Below are positions 24,730 to 32,364 of a stretch of 64,000 nt of DNA, in pieces. The stretch comes from Pseudomonas viridiflava. GTDB taxonomy: Bacteria; Pseudomonadota; Gammaproteobacteria; Pseudomonadales; Pseudomonadaceae. Under the pieces are notes generated by a model. It was given only the letters and a program-made list of their open reading frames with translations. It was not told the origin of the DNA and did not search any database. The stretch spans positions 1 to 64,000 of the forward strand of contig NZ_UUON01000048.1 in assembly GCF_900590885.1 (NCBI RefSeq), read 5' to 3'. The position numbers and the translations under genes are program-made. Numbering within the stretch: position 1 is the first letter of the stretch; each line of letters opens with the position of its first letter.

Positions 24730-26343
24730 ATGTTACGAATCACCGAACTCAAGCTGCCCATCGACCATCCCGAAGAAGACCTGCGGCCTGCCATCTTGCA
24801 GCGCCTGGGCATCGCCAGTGATGACCTGCTCGATTTCACCCTGTTCAAACGCAGCTACGACGCCCGCAAGAAATCCTCGGAGCTGTGCTTCATCTACACC
24901 ATCGACCTGGACGTGAAGGGCGAAGCCGCGCTGCTGCTCAAGTTCGCCGACGACCGCAACGTCAACCCGGCGCCGGACGTCAGCTACAAGGTGGTCGGCC
25001 AGGCACCGCAAGGCTTGACCGAGCGACCTGTCGTCGTCGGTTTCGGCCCGTGCGGCATCTTCGCCGGGTTGCTGCTGGCGCAGATGGGCTTCAAGCCGAT
25101 CATCCTCGAGCGCGGCAAGGAAGTGCGCCAGCGCACCAAGGACACGTGGGGCCTGTGGCGTAAAAGCGTGCTCAACCCCGAGTCCAACGTGCAGTTCGGT
25201 GAAGGCGGCGCCGGCACCTTCTCCGACGGCAAGCTCTACAGCCAGATCAAGGACCCGAAATTCCACGGCCGCAAAGTGCTGCACGAGTTCGTCAAGGCCG
25301 GCGCGCCGGAAGAGATCCTCTACGTCAGCAAGCCGCACATCGGTACCTTCCGCCTCACCGGCGTGGTGGAAAACATGCGCGAGCAGATCATCGCCCTCGG
25401 CGGTGAGGTGCGTTTCGAGCAACGCGTCACCGACGTGCTGATCGAAGACGGCCAGCTCAACGGCGTGGTCGTCGACGGCGGCGAGCAGATCCTTTCCAGG
25501 CACGTGATCCTGGCCCTGGGCCACAGCGCTCGCGACACCTTCCGCATGCTCCACGGCCGTGGCGTGTACATGGAAGCCAAGCCGTTCTCGGTGGGTTTCC
25601 GCATAGAACACCCGCAATCGCTGATCGACGCCGCGCGCCTGGGCAAATACGCCGGGCACCCGAAACTCGGCGCCGCCGACTACAAGCTGGTGCACCACGC
25701 CAAGAACGGCCGCTCGGTCTACAGCTTCTGCATGTGCCCGGGCGGCACCGTGGTGGCGGCAACGTCCGAGCCGAACCGCGTGGTCACCAACGGCATGAGC
25801 CAGTACTCGCGTAACGAGCGCAATGCCAACTCCGGCATCGTGGTCGGCATCACCCCCGAGGTGGATTACCCGGGCGGCCCGCTGGCCGGCATCGAGCTGC
25901 AGGAACGCCTGGAGTCCCACGCCTACATCCTCGGCGGCAGCAACTACGAGGCTCCGGCGCAGTTGGTAGGCGACTTCATCGCCGGCAAGCCATCCACGGC
26001 CATCGGCAGTGTGGAACCGTCCTACAAACCGGGCGTGGCCCTGGGTGACCTGGCCCTGGCCTTGCCGGACTTCGCCATCGAGGCGATCCGTGAAGCGCTG
26101 CCGGCGTTCGAGAAACAGATCAAGGGCTACTCGCTGCACGATGCGGTACTCACCGGTATCGAGACGCGCACGTCGTCGCCGCTGCGGATTACCCGCGACG
26201 AATCGATGCAGAGCTTGAACGTGAAAGGCCTGTTCCCGGCCGGTGAAGGCGCCGGTTACGCGGGCGGGATTCTGTCGGCGGGTGTGGACGGGATTCGGAT
26301 TGCCGAAGCGTTGGCGCGGGATATGTTGGGCCTGAACGCCTGA
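24730..26343 (+). CDS. NAD(P)/FAD-dependent oxidoreductase (COG2509)
   Basis: A 537-residue flavoprotein. An N-terminal domain of about 95 residues (MLRITELKLPIDHPEEDLR ... FTLFKRSYDARKK) precedes the FAD dinucleotide fold, VVVGFGPCGIFAGLLLAQMG followed by the acidic end IILERG. Later FAD contacts are VQFGEGGAGTFSDGKLY, VILALGHSARDTF and the C-terminal LFPAGEGAGYAGGILSAGVDG. This is the COG2509 'uncharacterised FAD-dependent dehydrogenase' family; the reaction is unknown. One gene per unit; a shortened REP follows. Confidence 0.9.
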   Translation: MLRITELKLPIDHPEEDLRPAILQRLGIASDDLLDFTLFKRSYDARKKSSELCFIYTIDLDVKGEAALLLKFADDRNVNPAPDVSYKVVGQAPQGLTERPVVVGFGPCGIFAGLLLAQMGFKPIILERGKEVRQRTKDTWGLWRKSVLNPESNVQFGEGGAGTFSDGKLYSQIKDPKFHGRKVLHEFVKAGAPEEILYVSKPHIGTFRLTGVVENMREQIIALGGEVRFEQRVTDVLIEDGQLNGVVVDGGEQILSRHVILALGHSARDTFRMLHGRGVYMEAKPFSVGFRIEHPQSLIDAARLGKYAGHPKLGAADYKLVHHAKNGRSVYSFCMCPGGTVVAATSEPNRVVTNGMSQYSRNERNANSGIVVGITPEVDYPGGPLAGIELQERLESHAYILGGSNYEAPAQLVGDFIAGKPSTAIGSVEPSYKPGVALGDLALALPDFAIEAIREALPAFEKQIKGYSLHDAVLTGIETRTSSPLRITRDESMQSLNVKGLFPAGEGAGYAGGILSAGVDGIRIAEALARDMLGLNA

Positions 26344-26347
26344 TTAC

Positions 26348-26374
26348 ATGTGGGAGGCAAGCCCCCTCCCACAT
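26348..26374. repeat. REP palindrome, shortened
   Basis: ATGTGGGAGG-CAAG-CCCCCTCCCACAT: the left arm has lost three G compared with the other REP units of this window, so the inner part of the stem is imperfect. It lies between two convergent genes. Confidence 0.85.
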
Positions 26375-26390
26375 TGGTTTTTAGGGTGTG

Positions 26391-27485
26391 TCAGATATTG
26401 GCGCGCAGGATGCTGTCCGGTAACGGCTCGCCCCGCCCCACACTGGCCGCCACGGCCGCGATCAAACCTTCCAACGCATAGCCCTGCCCGACCAGCCACG
26501 CTTGATCGTAATACGTCGTGGCATACCGCTCGCCACCATCACACAAGATCGCCACGATCGAACCCGACTCCCCCGCCGCCTTCATATGCTGCGCCGCCAC
26601 CAGCGCGCCAATCAGGTTGGTCCCGCTGGACCCACCGACCCGCCGCCCCAACCGCTCAGCCAGGTAATGCATGGCCGCCAGCGACAACGCATCCGGCACC
26701 TTGACCATCGCATCGATCACCTTGGGCAGGAACGACGCCTCGACCCGTGGCCGACCAATGCCTTCGATGCGCGAACCGCAGTCCAGGCGCAGACTGGCAT
26801 CGCCACTCTGGTAGAAATCGAAAAACACCGAGCGCTCGGCATCCGCACATAACACCCGCGTTGTGTGCTGGCGATAACGCACGTACCGCCCCAGCGTGGC
26901 CGTGGTGCCGCCGGTGCCGGGGCTGGAAATCAACCAGCTCGGCTCGGGATGCCGCTCGAAGCGCATCTGCTGGAAGATCGACTCGGCGATGTTGTTATTG
27001 GCGCGCCAGTCCGTGGCGCGTTCGGCGTAGGTGAACTGGTCCATGAAGTGGCCGCCGCTTTCCTGGGCCAGGCGTTCGGATTCGGCGTAGATCTGCGTCG
27101 GGTCCTGCACCAGGTGGCTCTTGCCGCCATAGAAGGCGATCTGCGCGATCTTCTCCTGGGAGGTGGTCGCCGGCATCACCGCGATAAACGGCAAGCCGAG
27201 CAGGCGGGCAAAGTAGGCTTCGGAAATCGCCGTCGAGCCGCTGGACGCTTCGATCACCGGCGCACCCGGCTTGAGCCAGCCATTGCACAGCGCATACAGG
27301 AACAGCGAGCGCGCGAGCCGATGCTTGAGGCTGCCCGTGGGGTGGCTGGACTCATCCTTGAAGTACAGCTCGATACCCGGCAACCCTGGCAGCGGCAAGG
27401 GAATCAGGTGGGTGTCGGCGCTGCGCTGGAAGTCGGCTTCAATGATGCGAATGGCTTCGCGGGCCCAAGGACGGTGGTCGCTCAT
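26391..27485 (-). CDS. PLP-dependent cysteine synthase-family enzyme
   Basis: A 364-residue fold-type II PLP protein. The probable PLP lysine is in PTGSLKHRLAR, the substrate/loop motif is EASSGSTAISEA, the phosphate-binding glycine loop is SSPGTGGTTATLGRY and the C-terminal serine region is ILCDGGERYATTYY. This is the cysteine synthase/cystathionine beta-synthase superfamily but longer and divergent from CysK/CysM; it may be a Cys or Ser lyase. It is monocistronic, convergent with the FAD oxidoreductase and divergent from nhaA. Confidence 0.87.
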   Translation of the reverse strand: MSDHRPWAREAIRIIEADFQRSADTHLIPLPLPGLPGIELYFKDESSHPTGSLKHRLARSLFLYALCNGWLKPGAPVIEASSGSTAISEAYFARLLGLPFIAVMPATTSQEKIAQIAFYGGKSHLVQDPTQIYAESERLAQESGGHFMDQFTYAERATDWRANNNIAESIFQQMRFERHPEPSWLISSPGTGGTTATLGRYVRYRQHTTRVLCADAERSVFFDFYQSGDASLRLDCGSRIEGIGRPRVEASFLPKVIDAMVKVPDALSLAAMHYLAERLGRRVGGSSGTNLIGALVAAQHMKAAGESGSIVAILCDGGERYATTYYDQAWLVGQGYALEGLIAAVAASVGRGEPLPDSILRANI

Positions 27486-27701
27486 GGAGGGTTTCTCTAA
27501 GGGTTTCGCCCCCGATTTTAGGGGGTTTCCTACGCGCTACACAGATACAGTACCGACTCAATTGGTCACACAATTGCTAGGCTTGGCGACATCGCCGTCC
27601 AAGCCCGTCGCTTATAACAAATAAGAATATAACTTTTGTTTTAACAACTAACGGTACGGGTTAGGGTACCCACCTATTGAACCTGGATTGGAGAGCAACC
27701 C
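27486..27701. promoter_or_regulatory. Divergent intergenic region of the PLP enzyme and nhaA
   Basis: 216 bases with two CAATTG boxes (27558-27563 and 27570-27575) six bases apart, an inverted repeat GCTTGG...CCAAGC near 27580-27603 and AT-rich stretches (TTATAACAAATAAGAATATAAC) that may hold the nhaA -10. No firm promoter call. Confidence 0.35.
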
Positions 27702-28886
27702 TTGCCTCTGCGTAGCACTTTCACCCGTTTCTTCCAGCTGGAAGCCGCCAGCGGTCTGTTATTGATCGCCGCTGCCGCCCTGGCGCTGATCATCAACAAT
27801 TCGCCCTTGTCGCACCTGTACGGCGCGTTTCTCGACGTGCCGGTAGTGGCGCAGATCGGCGCGCTGAAAATCGCCAAGCCGGCGCTGTTGTGGATCAATG
27901 ACGGCTTGATGGCCTTGTTCTTCCTGCTGATCGGCCTGGAGGTCAAGCGCGAGTTGCTCGACGGCCACCTGTCCAAGCCGTCGCAAGTGGTGTTGCCAGG
28001 TGCAGCGGCCATCGGCGGCATGGTCGTACCGGCGCTGATCTACTGGGCGATCAACAAGGATTACCCCGCCGCACTCTCCGGCTGGGCGATCCCCATGGCC
28101 ACCGACATCGCCTTTGCGCTGGGTGTGCTGGCGTTGCTGGGCAAGCGGGTGCCGGTGTCGCTGAAACTGTTCCTGATGACCCTGGCGATCATCGACGACC
28201 TGGGCGCGATCATCGTCATCGCCGTGTTCTATTCCGCCGACCTGTCCGGCGCAGCCCTGGCGGGTGCCGGCGCCTGCCTGGTGGCCTTGATTGCGATGAA
28301 CCGCCTGGGGGTGATCAAGCTCGGGCCGTACCTGATCATTGGCTTGATCCTGTGGGTCTGTGTACTCAAGAGTGGCGTGCACGCCACCCTGGCCGGCGTG
28401 ACCCTGGCGTTCTGCATCCCGCTGCGCACCAAGAATGCCGAACCTTCGCCGTTGCTGACCCTGGAGCATGCCCTGCACCCGTGGGTGGCCTACGGCATCC
28501 TGCCGTTGTTCGCCTTCGCCAACGCCGGTGTTTCGCTGACCGGCGTGAGCCTTGAAAGCTTCACCCACCACGTACCCATGGGTATCGCTGCGGGCCTGCT
28601 GATCGGCAAGACTGTCGGCGTGTTCGGCCTCACCTGGCTGGCCATCAAGACCGGCCTCGCCGCCCTGCCCGCCGGCGCCAACTGGGGCCAGGTGTTCGGC
28701 GTAGCGATCCTGTGCGGCATCGGCTTTACCATGAGCCTGTTCGTCGGCTCCCTGGCGTTTGTGCCGGGTGCCAGCGAATTTGCCGGTGAGGACCGCATGG
28801 GGATTCTGACCGGGTCGATACTGGCCGCGTGCATCGGTTATGCGGTGACGGCGATGGCGAGTCGAAAGAAGGCCGCATCACTGTAA
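27702..28886 (+). CDS. nhaA: Na+/H+ antiporter NhaA
   Basis: A 394-residue inner-membrane antiporter that exchanges Na+ or Li+ for 2 H+. About 12 hydrophobic segments with the transport-site residues of the family: MATDIAFALGVLALLGKRVP (Asp133 equivalent) and TLAIIDDLGAIIVIAVFYS (the Asp163-Asp164 pair). The start is TTG at 27702 with GGAG eight bases upstream; no ATG gives a full N terminus. Length matches E. coli NhaA (388). Confidence 0.95.
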   Translation: MPLRSTFTRFFQLEAASGLLLIAAAALALIINNSPLSHLYGAFLDVPVVAQIGALKIAKPALLWINDGLMALFFLLIGLEVKRELLDGHLSKPSQVVLPGAAAIGGMVVPALIYWAINKDYPAALSGWAIPMATDIAFALGVLALLGKRVPVSLKLFLMTLAIIDDLGAIIVIAVFYSADLSGAALAGAGACLVALIAMNRLGVIKLGPYLIIGLILWVCVLKSGVHATLAGVTLAFCIPLRTKNAEPSPLLTLEHALHPWVAYGILPLFAFANAGVSLTGVSLESFTHHVPMGIAAGLLIGKTVGVFGLTWLAIKTGLAALPAGANWGQVFGVAILCGIGFTMSLFVGSLAFVPGASEFAGEDRMGILTGSILAACIGYAVTAMASRKKAASL

Positions 28887-28910
28887 GCGTTGAAGTGACA
28901 GTTAAAAGCT

Positions 28911-28942
28911 AAAAAGCCGCCTCGGTTTAAACCGAGGCGGCT
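28911..28942 (-). terminator. Perfect 28-base palindrome, minus-strand terminator
   Basis: The palindrome spans 28915-28942 with 14-base arms (AGCCGCCTCGGTTT and its complement) and no spacer. On the minus strand it is followed by T5, so it ends transcripts coming from the right, such as that of the tiny ORF at 28957-29055. On the + strand no T-tract follows, but the hairpin would protect the nhaA 3' end. Confidence 0.8.
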
Positions 28943-28956
28943 CCACTTCTCAGACC

Positions 28957-29055
28957 TTAAAGATCATCGAAGCTGTCCCGCAGGAATACCCATACGTGAT
29001 AAACACGCAGGGCATTCACTACGAGGTCCCACGTACGTCGTGCAAACTTAAACAT
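28957..29055 (-). CDS. Tiny ORF, 32 aa, strong ribosome site
   Basis: The frame starts ATG at 29055 and encodes 32 residues: basic, aromatic N terminus MFKFARRTWDLV, a hydrophobic/aromatic middle (VNALRVYHVWVF) and an acidic end LRDSFDDL. GGAGGG lies eight bases before the ATG, the best ribosome site of the region, and a perfect palindromic terminator follows 15 bases after the stop. It may be a real microprotein, perhaps a membrane-surface amphipathic helix, or a leader peptide. I do not recognise it. Confidence 0.5.
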   Translation of the reverse strand: MFKFARRTWDLVVNALRVYHVWVFLRDSFDDL

Positions 29056-29490
29056 ACTCGGCCCTCCGTGAGTTGGGCCTTACCTCCAGCGCACTTACCG
29101 GAACATGTGAACCTTAGGATGCAGGTCGAATGCGTCCTTTTAGGTGGCCGGGCTAATGGTCCTCCCGCATGAATCCGGCACGGATTACTAGCCCGTGGCG
29201 GTTGGTCCAGAATTCGCGCGCATGCCCGGTTCCCCCAAAAGCGACAAACGAAGAACGGAGTGGATGCTAAAGAAAATCCCGAGTGAAGGTGTGACCAACA
29301 GTGGTCAAACATCCAGTATCTCCCCACACCTTTATTGCGAGGTTTTACAGCCACACTTGGAAACCGAAAAGCTTTAGAGAAGAGCGGTACTCACCCTTGG
29401 CGATCTTGCATGATGAAATAGCCGGCGTTAGTATTTGCCAGCAGGTCGAATGCGTCCTTTGAGATCGCAACTCCAGCCGCAAACTGGGTT
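29056..29490 (-). other. Gene-poor structured region with a 20-bp direct repeat
   Basis: No ordinary gene is visible on either strand. The 20-mer GCAGGTCGAATGCGTCCTTT occurs exactly twice, at 29121-29140 and 29441-29460. A dyad TGACCA-ACAG-TGGTCA lies at 29292-29307. On the minus strand several GGA/GGAG-rich sites (before 29055, near 29090 and 29169) and very short frames are seen, and strong hairpins bound the whole stretch at 28915-28942 and 29492-29530. This fits one or two small RNAs or a long leader on the minus strand. Long minus-strand frames through it have no coding character. Confidence 0.4.
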
Positions 29491-29491
29491 T

Positions 29492-29530
29492 GCAATAAAA
29501 AACCGCCCCACTAAGGCGGTTTTTTATTGC
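29492..29530. terminator. Bidirectional terminator, 16-bp perfect arms
   Basis: GCAATAAAAAACCGCC (29492-29507) and its reverse complement (29515-29530) enclose loop CCACTAA. The GC core with A6 on one side and T6 on the other makes it an intrinsic terminator in both directions. Confidence 0.85.
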
Positions 29531-29614
29531 CTGCTGCTTACGCCACCCACCGTGTGCAGCCGACTGAAGCCAAAAGTACTTAACTTCATTTTTTCGCATC
29601 CGTACCCCATAAAC

Positions 29615-29650
29615 CAAAAAACCCCAACCGGTCACCCGGTTGGGGTTTTG
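29615..29650 (-). terminator. Terminator of slyB
   Basis: AAAACCCCAACCGG (29618-29631) pairs with CCGGTTGGGGTTTT (29636-29649), loop TCAC. On the minus strand it ends in a T6-type tract 20 bases after the slyB stop. Confidence 0.85.
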
Positions 29651-29668
29651 TGTTTCTACAGCCGACGC

Positions 29669-30133
29669 TTAGCGAGTGACGCGGCTGGTGCCATCAACGG
29701 TCATGATGCGCACGCGGTCGCCGATGCGGAAGATTTCATTTTCCTGCACGGCCTGCACGTAGGCACGCATGCTGCCGTCGTCTTCACGAACGGTGATCTC
29801 CACACCTTGGGTGCGGGTCAAGCCTTCTTCGGTAGCCGAGCCCAGCAGGCCACCGGCGACGGCGCCGATCACGGCCGTCACGATGCTGCCACGGCCACCG
29901 CCGATGGCGCTGCCGCCAACACCACCGATGACTGCGCCGGCAGCGCCGCCGATTGGGGTCTTGGTGCCTTCGATTTTCACCGGACGCAGGGATTCGATGG
30001 TACCCATGCGAACGGTCTGTACACGACGCGCCTCGTCACGAGAGTACGAGTCGCCGGTCAGACTCGAGGCGCAGCCACCCAACAGCAACGACAGGGTGGT
30101 AAAGCAGGCAACCAGTAAAACGGACTTACGCAT
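29669..30133 (-). CDS. slyB: Outer-membrane lipoprotein SlyB (glycine zipper)
   Basis: A 154-residue lipoprotein: signal MRKSVLLVACFTTLSLLLGGC with lipidated Cys21, then a short linker, a glycine-zipper double helix (TPIGGAAGAVIGGVGGSAIGG ... AVIGAVAGGLLGS, given in parts) and a C-terminal beta domain (VEITVREDDGSMRAYVQ, FRIGDRVRIM). This is the SlyB/PcpP family that stabilises the outer membrane with LPS and porins and is often PhoP-linked. The start at 30133 follows GGAG; a longer frame to 30217 is not coding. A perfect TATAAT on the minus strand at 30310-30305 is a candidate promoter. Confidence 0.92.
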   Translation of the reverse strand: MRKSVLLVACFTTLSLLLGGCASSLTGDSYSRDEARRVQTVRMGTIESLRPVKIEGTKTPIGGAAGAVIGGVGGSAIGGGRGSIVTAVIGAVAGGLLGSATEEGLTRTQGVEITVREDDGSMRAYVQAVQENEIFRIGDRVRIMTVDGTSRVTR

Positions 30134-30304
30134 AGCATCAACTCCAAAGGACAGGTGTTCATTAGACGCTGCAGCTTGGCGCCTGTCACGGCAAGCACGG
30201 CAGAAACTTGCTTTCATTCAGCCTGAGTACAGACTGCTTGAACCCCAAAACTCGACAAATGGTAGCTCAGCAAGTGTGCCAAGAGATGTCGGGATAGTTT
30301 GGTC

Positions 30305-30333
30305 ATTATAGCTGCAAGCCGCATGCGACCGAA
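30305..30333 (-). promoter_or_regulatory. Candidate slyB promoter
   Basis: On the minus strand, TATAAT (30310-30305) has a weak TTCGGT 17 bases upstream. A transcript from here would have a leader of about 165 bases before slyB; the 263-base gap between pdxH and slyB holds nothing else that I can identify. Confidence 0.45.
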
Positions 30334-30396
30334 GCCTCTCCCATAGAGACGTCGGCGCAGCGAACAACATTCAGGTGAGGTGACGAAAGGTGACGC

Positions 30397-31044
30397 TCAG
30401 GGCGCCAGGCGCTCGCGGGTCCAAACGCCTGCCTGCAGGCGATAGTTGAGGCGATCATGCAGGCGGCTGGCGCGACCTTGCCAGAACTCGATCCGCTCGG
30501 GCAGCAGCCGGTAACCGCCCCAATGCTCGGGGCAATCGGGTTGGGTGTCGCTGAACCGCTGCTCGGTGGCCTTGAGCAATTCCTGCAGCTCTTCGCGGTC
30601 ACGAATGACCTGGCTCTGCGGAGACGCCCAGGCCCCCAGGCGGCTGCCCAGCGGGCGGACCTGGTAGTAAGCGTCCGACTCCTCGGGCGTGACCTTGACC
30701 ACCCGCCCTTCGATGCGCACCTGGCGCTCGAGGGTCGGCCAGAAGAAGGTCATGGCCGCAAACGGCCGTGCCGCAAGCTGTTCGCCCTTGGCACTCTGAT
30801 AGTTGGTGAAGAAGGTAAAGCCCTGCGCATCCAGGCCCTTGAGCAACAGGATACGGCAGTGCGGGCGACCGTCCTGGTCGACCGTGGCCAGGGTCATGGC
30901 ATTGGCCTCCACCGGCGGCTGCTCGGTTTTCACCGCATCGCCAAACCACTGGTGGAACAACGCAAACGGCTCGCTCGGGGCCTGGGCCTCGCTCAAACCA
31001 TCCCGTGTGTAGTCACGGCGCATATTGGCCAGTGCCTGGGTCAT
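30397..31044 (-). CDS. pdxH: Pyridoxamine 5'-phosphate oxidase
   Basis: A 215-residue FMN enzyme that oxidises PNP/PMP to PLP. Family segments are MRRDYTRDGLSEAQAP, AMTLATVDQDGRPHCRILLLKGLD (FMN contacts), FFTNYQSAKGEQLAARP, FFWPTLERQVRIEGRV, SRLGAWASPQSQVI and the C-terminal signature FWQGRASRLHDRLNY with ...RERLAP end. Complete and of normal length. It lies downstream of the OmpA lipoprotein gene by 27 bases and may be co-transcribed with it. Confidence 0.96.
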   Translation of the reverse strand: MTQALANMRRDYTRDGLSEAQAPSEPFALFHQWFGDAVKTEQPPVEANAMTLATVDQDGRPHCRILLLKGLDAQGFTFFTNYQSAKGEQLAARPFAAMTFFWPTLERQVRIEGRVVKVTPEESDAYYQVRPLGSRLGAWASPQSQVIRDREELQELLKATEQRFSDTQPDCPEHWGGYRLLPERIEFWQGRASRLHDRLNYRLQAGVWTRERLAP

Positions 31045-31071
31045 GCAGCGTTATCCTTCTGGTTCAACGGA

Positions 31072-32220
31072 TCAGTTTTTCGCCTGGTCGTTCGCAGCCG
31101 GTGTAGCGGCCTTGGCCTTGGCTGGCGCCGGCTTCTTCGCAGCCGGCTTGGCCGGGGCCTTTTTGGCGGCTGGCTTGGCGGCAGCTTTTTTCGCCACGGC
31201 TTTTTTCGCTGGCGCCTTGGCGGCCGCAGCGGCGACTGGCGCTGGAGCGTTCTGCACGGCAACCATTTCGGCTACAGGCGGGGTCTTGCCCGACTGGTAC
31301 TTGCTCAGCAAGGCCAACATAGTTGTACGCTGAGTGAACATGATTTCCATGCGACGGTTCAGCGCACGGCCCTGGGTGCTGTCGTTGGCGGCACGCGGCA
31401 TAAGGTCGCCCATGCCACGCAGCATCAGGCGGTCCTGCTTCAGGCCGCTGAGGCTGAAGATCGACGCGATGGACTGCGCGCGTTCCTTGCTCAATGCCTG
31501 GCTGGCCGGGGCGGTGCCGGTAGCATCAACGTGACCGAGTACCAGTACGGCGGTTTTCGGGTCGGCTTCAACAGCCTTGGCGACGCGGGTGAACGGGCCG
31601 AGAGTCACCGGCAGCAGCATCGCCGGGCGCTTCGGGTTGTAGGAACCGTCTACCGGGGCAATCACCACCAGCACGTTGTCGCGACGTTCCAGTTGCAGGT
31701 TGCTGTCCTTGATGGCGGCGCGCAGGCGCGGCTCGTAGTCGTCGAGCCAGGCTTGGGTGATTTTTGGATCAGGCATCGGCACGTTGGTCACGTCGACCTT
31801 GGCCAATGGCTTGGGTTTGCTTTCGAACGGCCACCACCAGTGGGTTTCGGAATCGTTCTTGGCGACCGTCGGGGCCGGCTCAGCAGCCTTGAGATCGGCT
31901 TTCAGGTCGGCCTTGGCATCCGCGGCCTTTTCGTCGGCGCTCTTGGAACCGAACGGCCACCAGCTGGAACCGGTGTCGGCCTTGGCGGTTGGCGCTGGAG
32001 CAGCAGGCGCAGCGGCAGCGGCTACAGGGGCGGCAGGCTTGGCGCCAGCAGCAGGCTTGGCGTCCGGCTTGGCATCAGTTTGAGTTACGGCGTCCTTGGT
32101 AGCGGCCTTGTCAGATCCAAATGACCACCAATGCCCGCCTTCGGCATCATTTTGTGGTGTTTGTGCGCAACCGGTAATAGTGAGGCACAGCGCCAGTGCC
32201 AAGGACTTGTTCGATAACAT
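31072..32220 (-). CDS. OmpA-family lipoprotein with Trp-rich motif repeats
   Basis: A 382-residue lipoprotein (signal ending LTITGC, Cys18). After it come three copies of a WW-x-F-x-S-(D/K) motif, at residues 31-38, 87-94 and 129-136 (WWSFGSDK, WWPFGSKS, WWPFESKP), separated by Ala/Pro/Lys-rich linkers. An OmpA-like peptidoglycan-binding domain follows at about 155-310 (LVLGHVDATGTAPASQALSKERAQS ... RALNRRMEIMFTQR, given in parts). The last 55 residues are an Ala-Lys-Pro tail (AAKAPAKKAVAKKAAAKP) like histone H1. It should tether outer membrane and cell wall. Start at 32220 with GTGGA upstream. Confidence 0.88.
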   Translation of the reverse strand: MLSNKSLALALCLTITGCAQTPQNDAEGGHWWSFGSDKAATKDAVTQTDAKPDAKPAAGAKPAAPVAAAAAPAAPAPTAKADTGSSWWPFGSKSADEKAADAKADLKADLKAAEPAPTVAKNDSETHWWWPFESKPKPLAKVDVTNVPMPDPKITQAWLDDYEPRLRAAIKDSNLQLERRDNVLVVIAPVDGSYNPKRPAMLLPVTLGPFTRVAKAVEADPKTAVLVLGHVDATGTAPASQALSKERAQSIASIFSLSGLKQDRLMLRGMGDLMPRAANDSTQGRALNRRMEIMFTQRTTMLALLSKYQSGKTPPVAEMVAVQNAPAPVAAAAAKAPAKKAVAKKAAAKPAAKKAPAKPAAKKPAPAKAKAATPAANDQAKN

Positions 32221-32364
32221 GAGATATCCACAAAATGAGAAAAGAAACGGGGGTCTGGATGACCCATTAAACAGACGCTTAGAGAACATTAAAGTTACAT
32301 CATTTCGTTCAGCGTCTTTCTTATAGTTGCCTTTGTAACAAAAAAACGTGAAACAGCAAGGGGT

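Noticed and set aside
29121..29460. 20-bp direct repeats as attachment sites of an integrated element
   Set aside because: Only 300 bases lie between them and there is no integrase or tRNA gene.
29345..29635. Minus-strand frame across the 29.3-29.6 kb hairpins
   Set aside because: It crosses a 39-base terminator stem and the 20-bp repeat; sequence is not protein-like.
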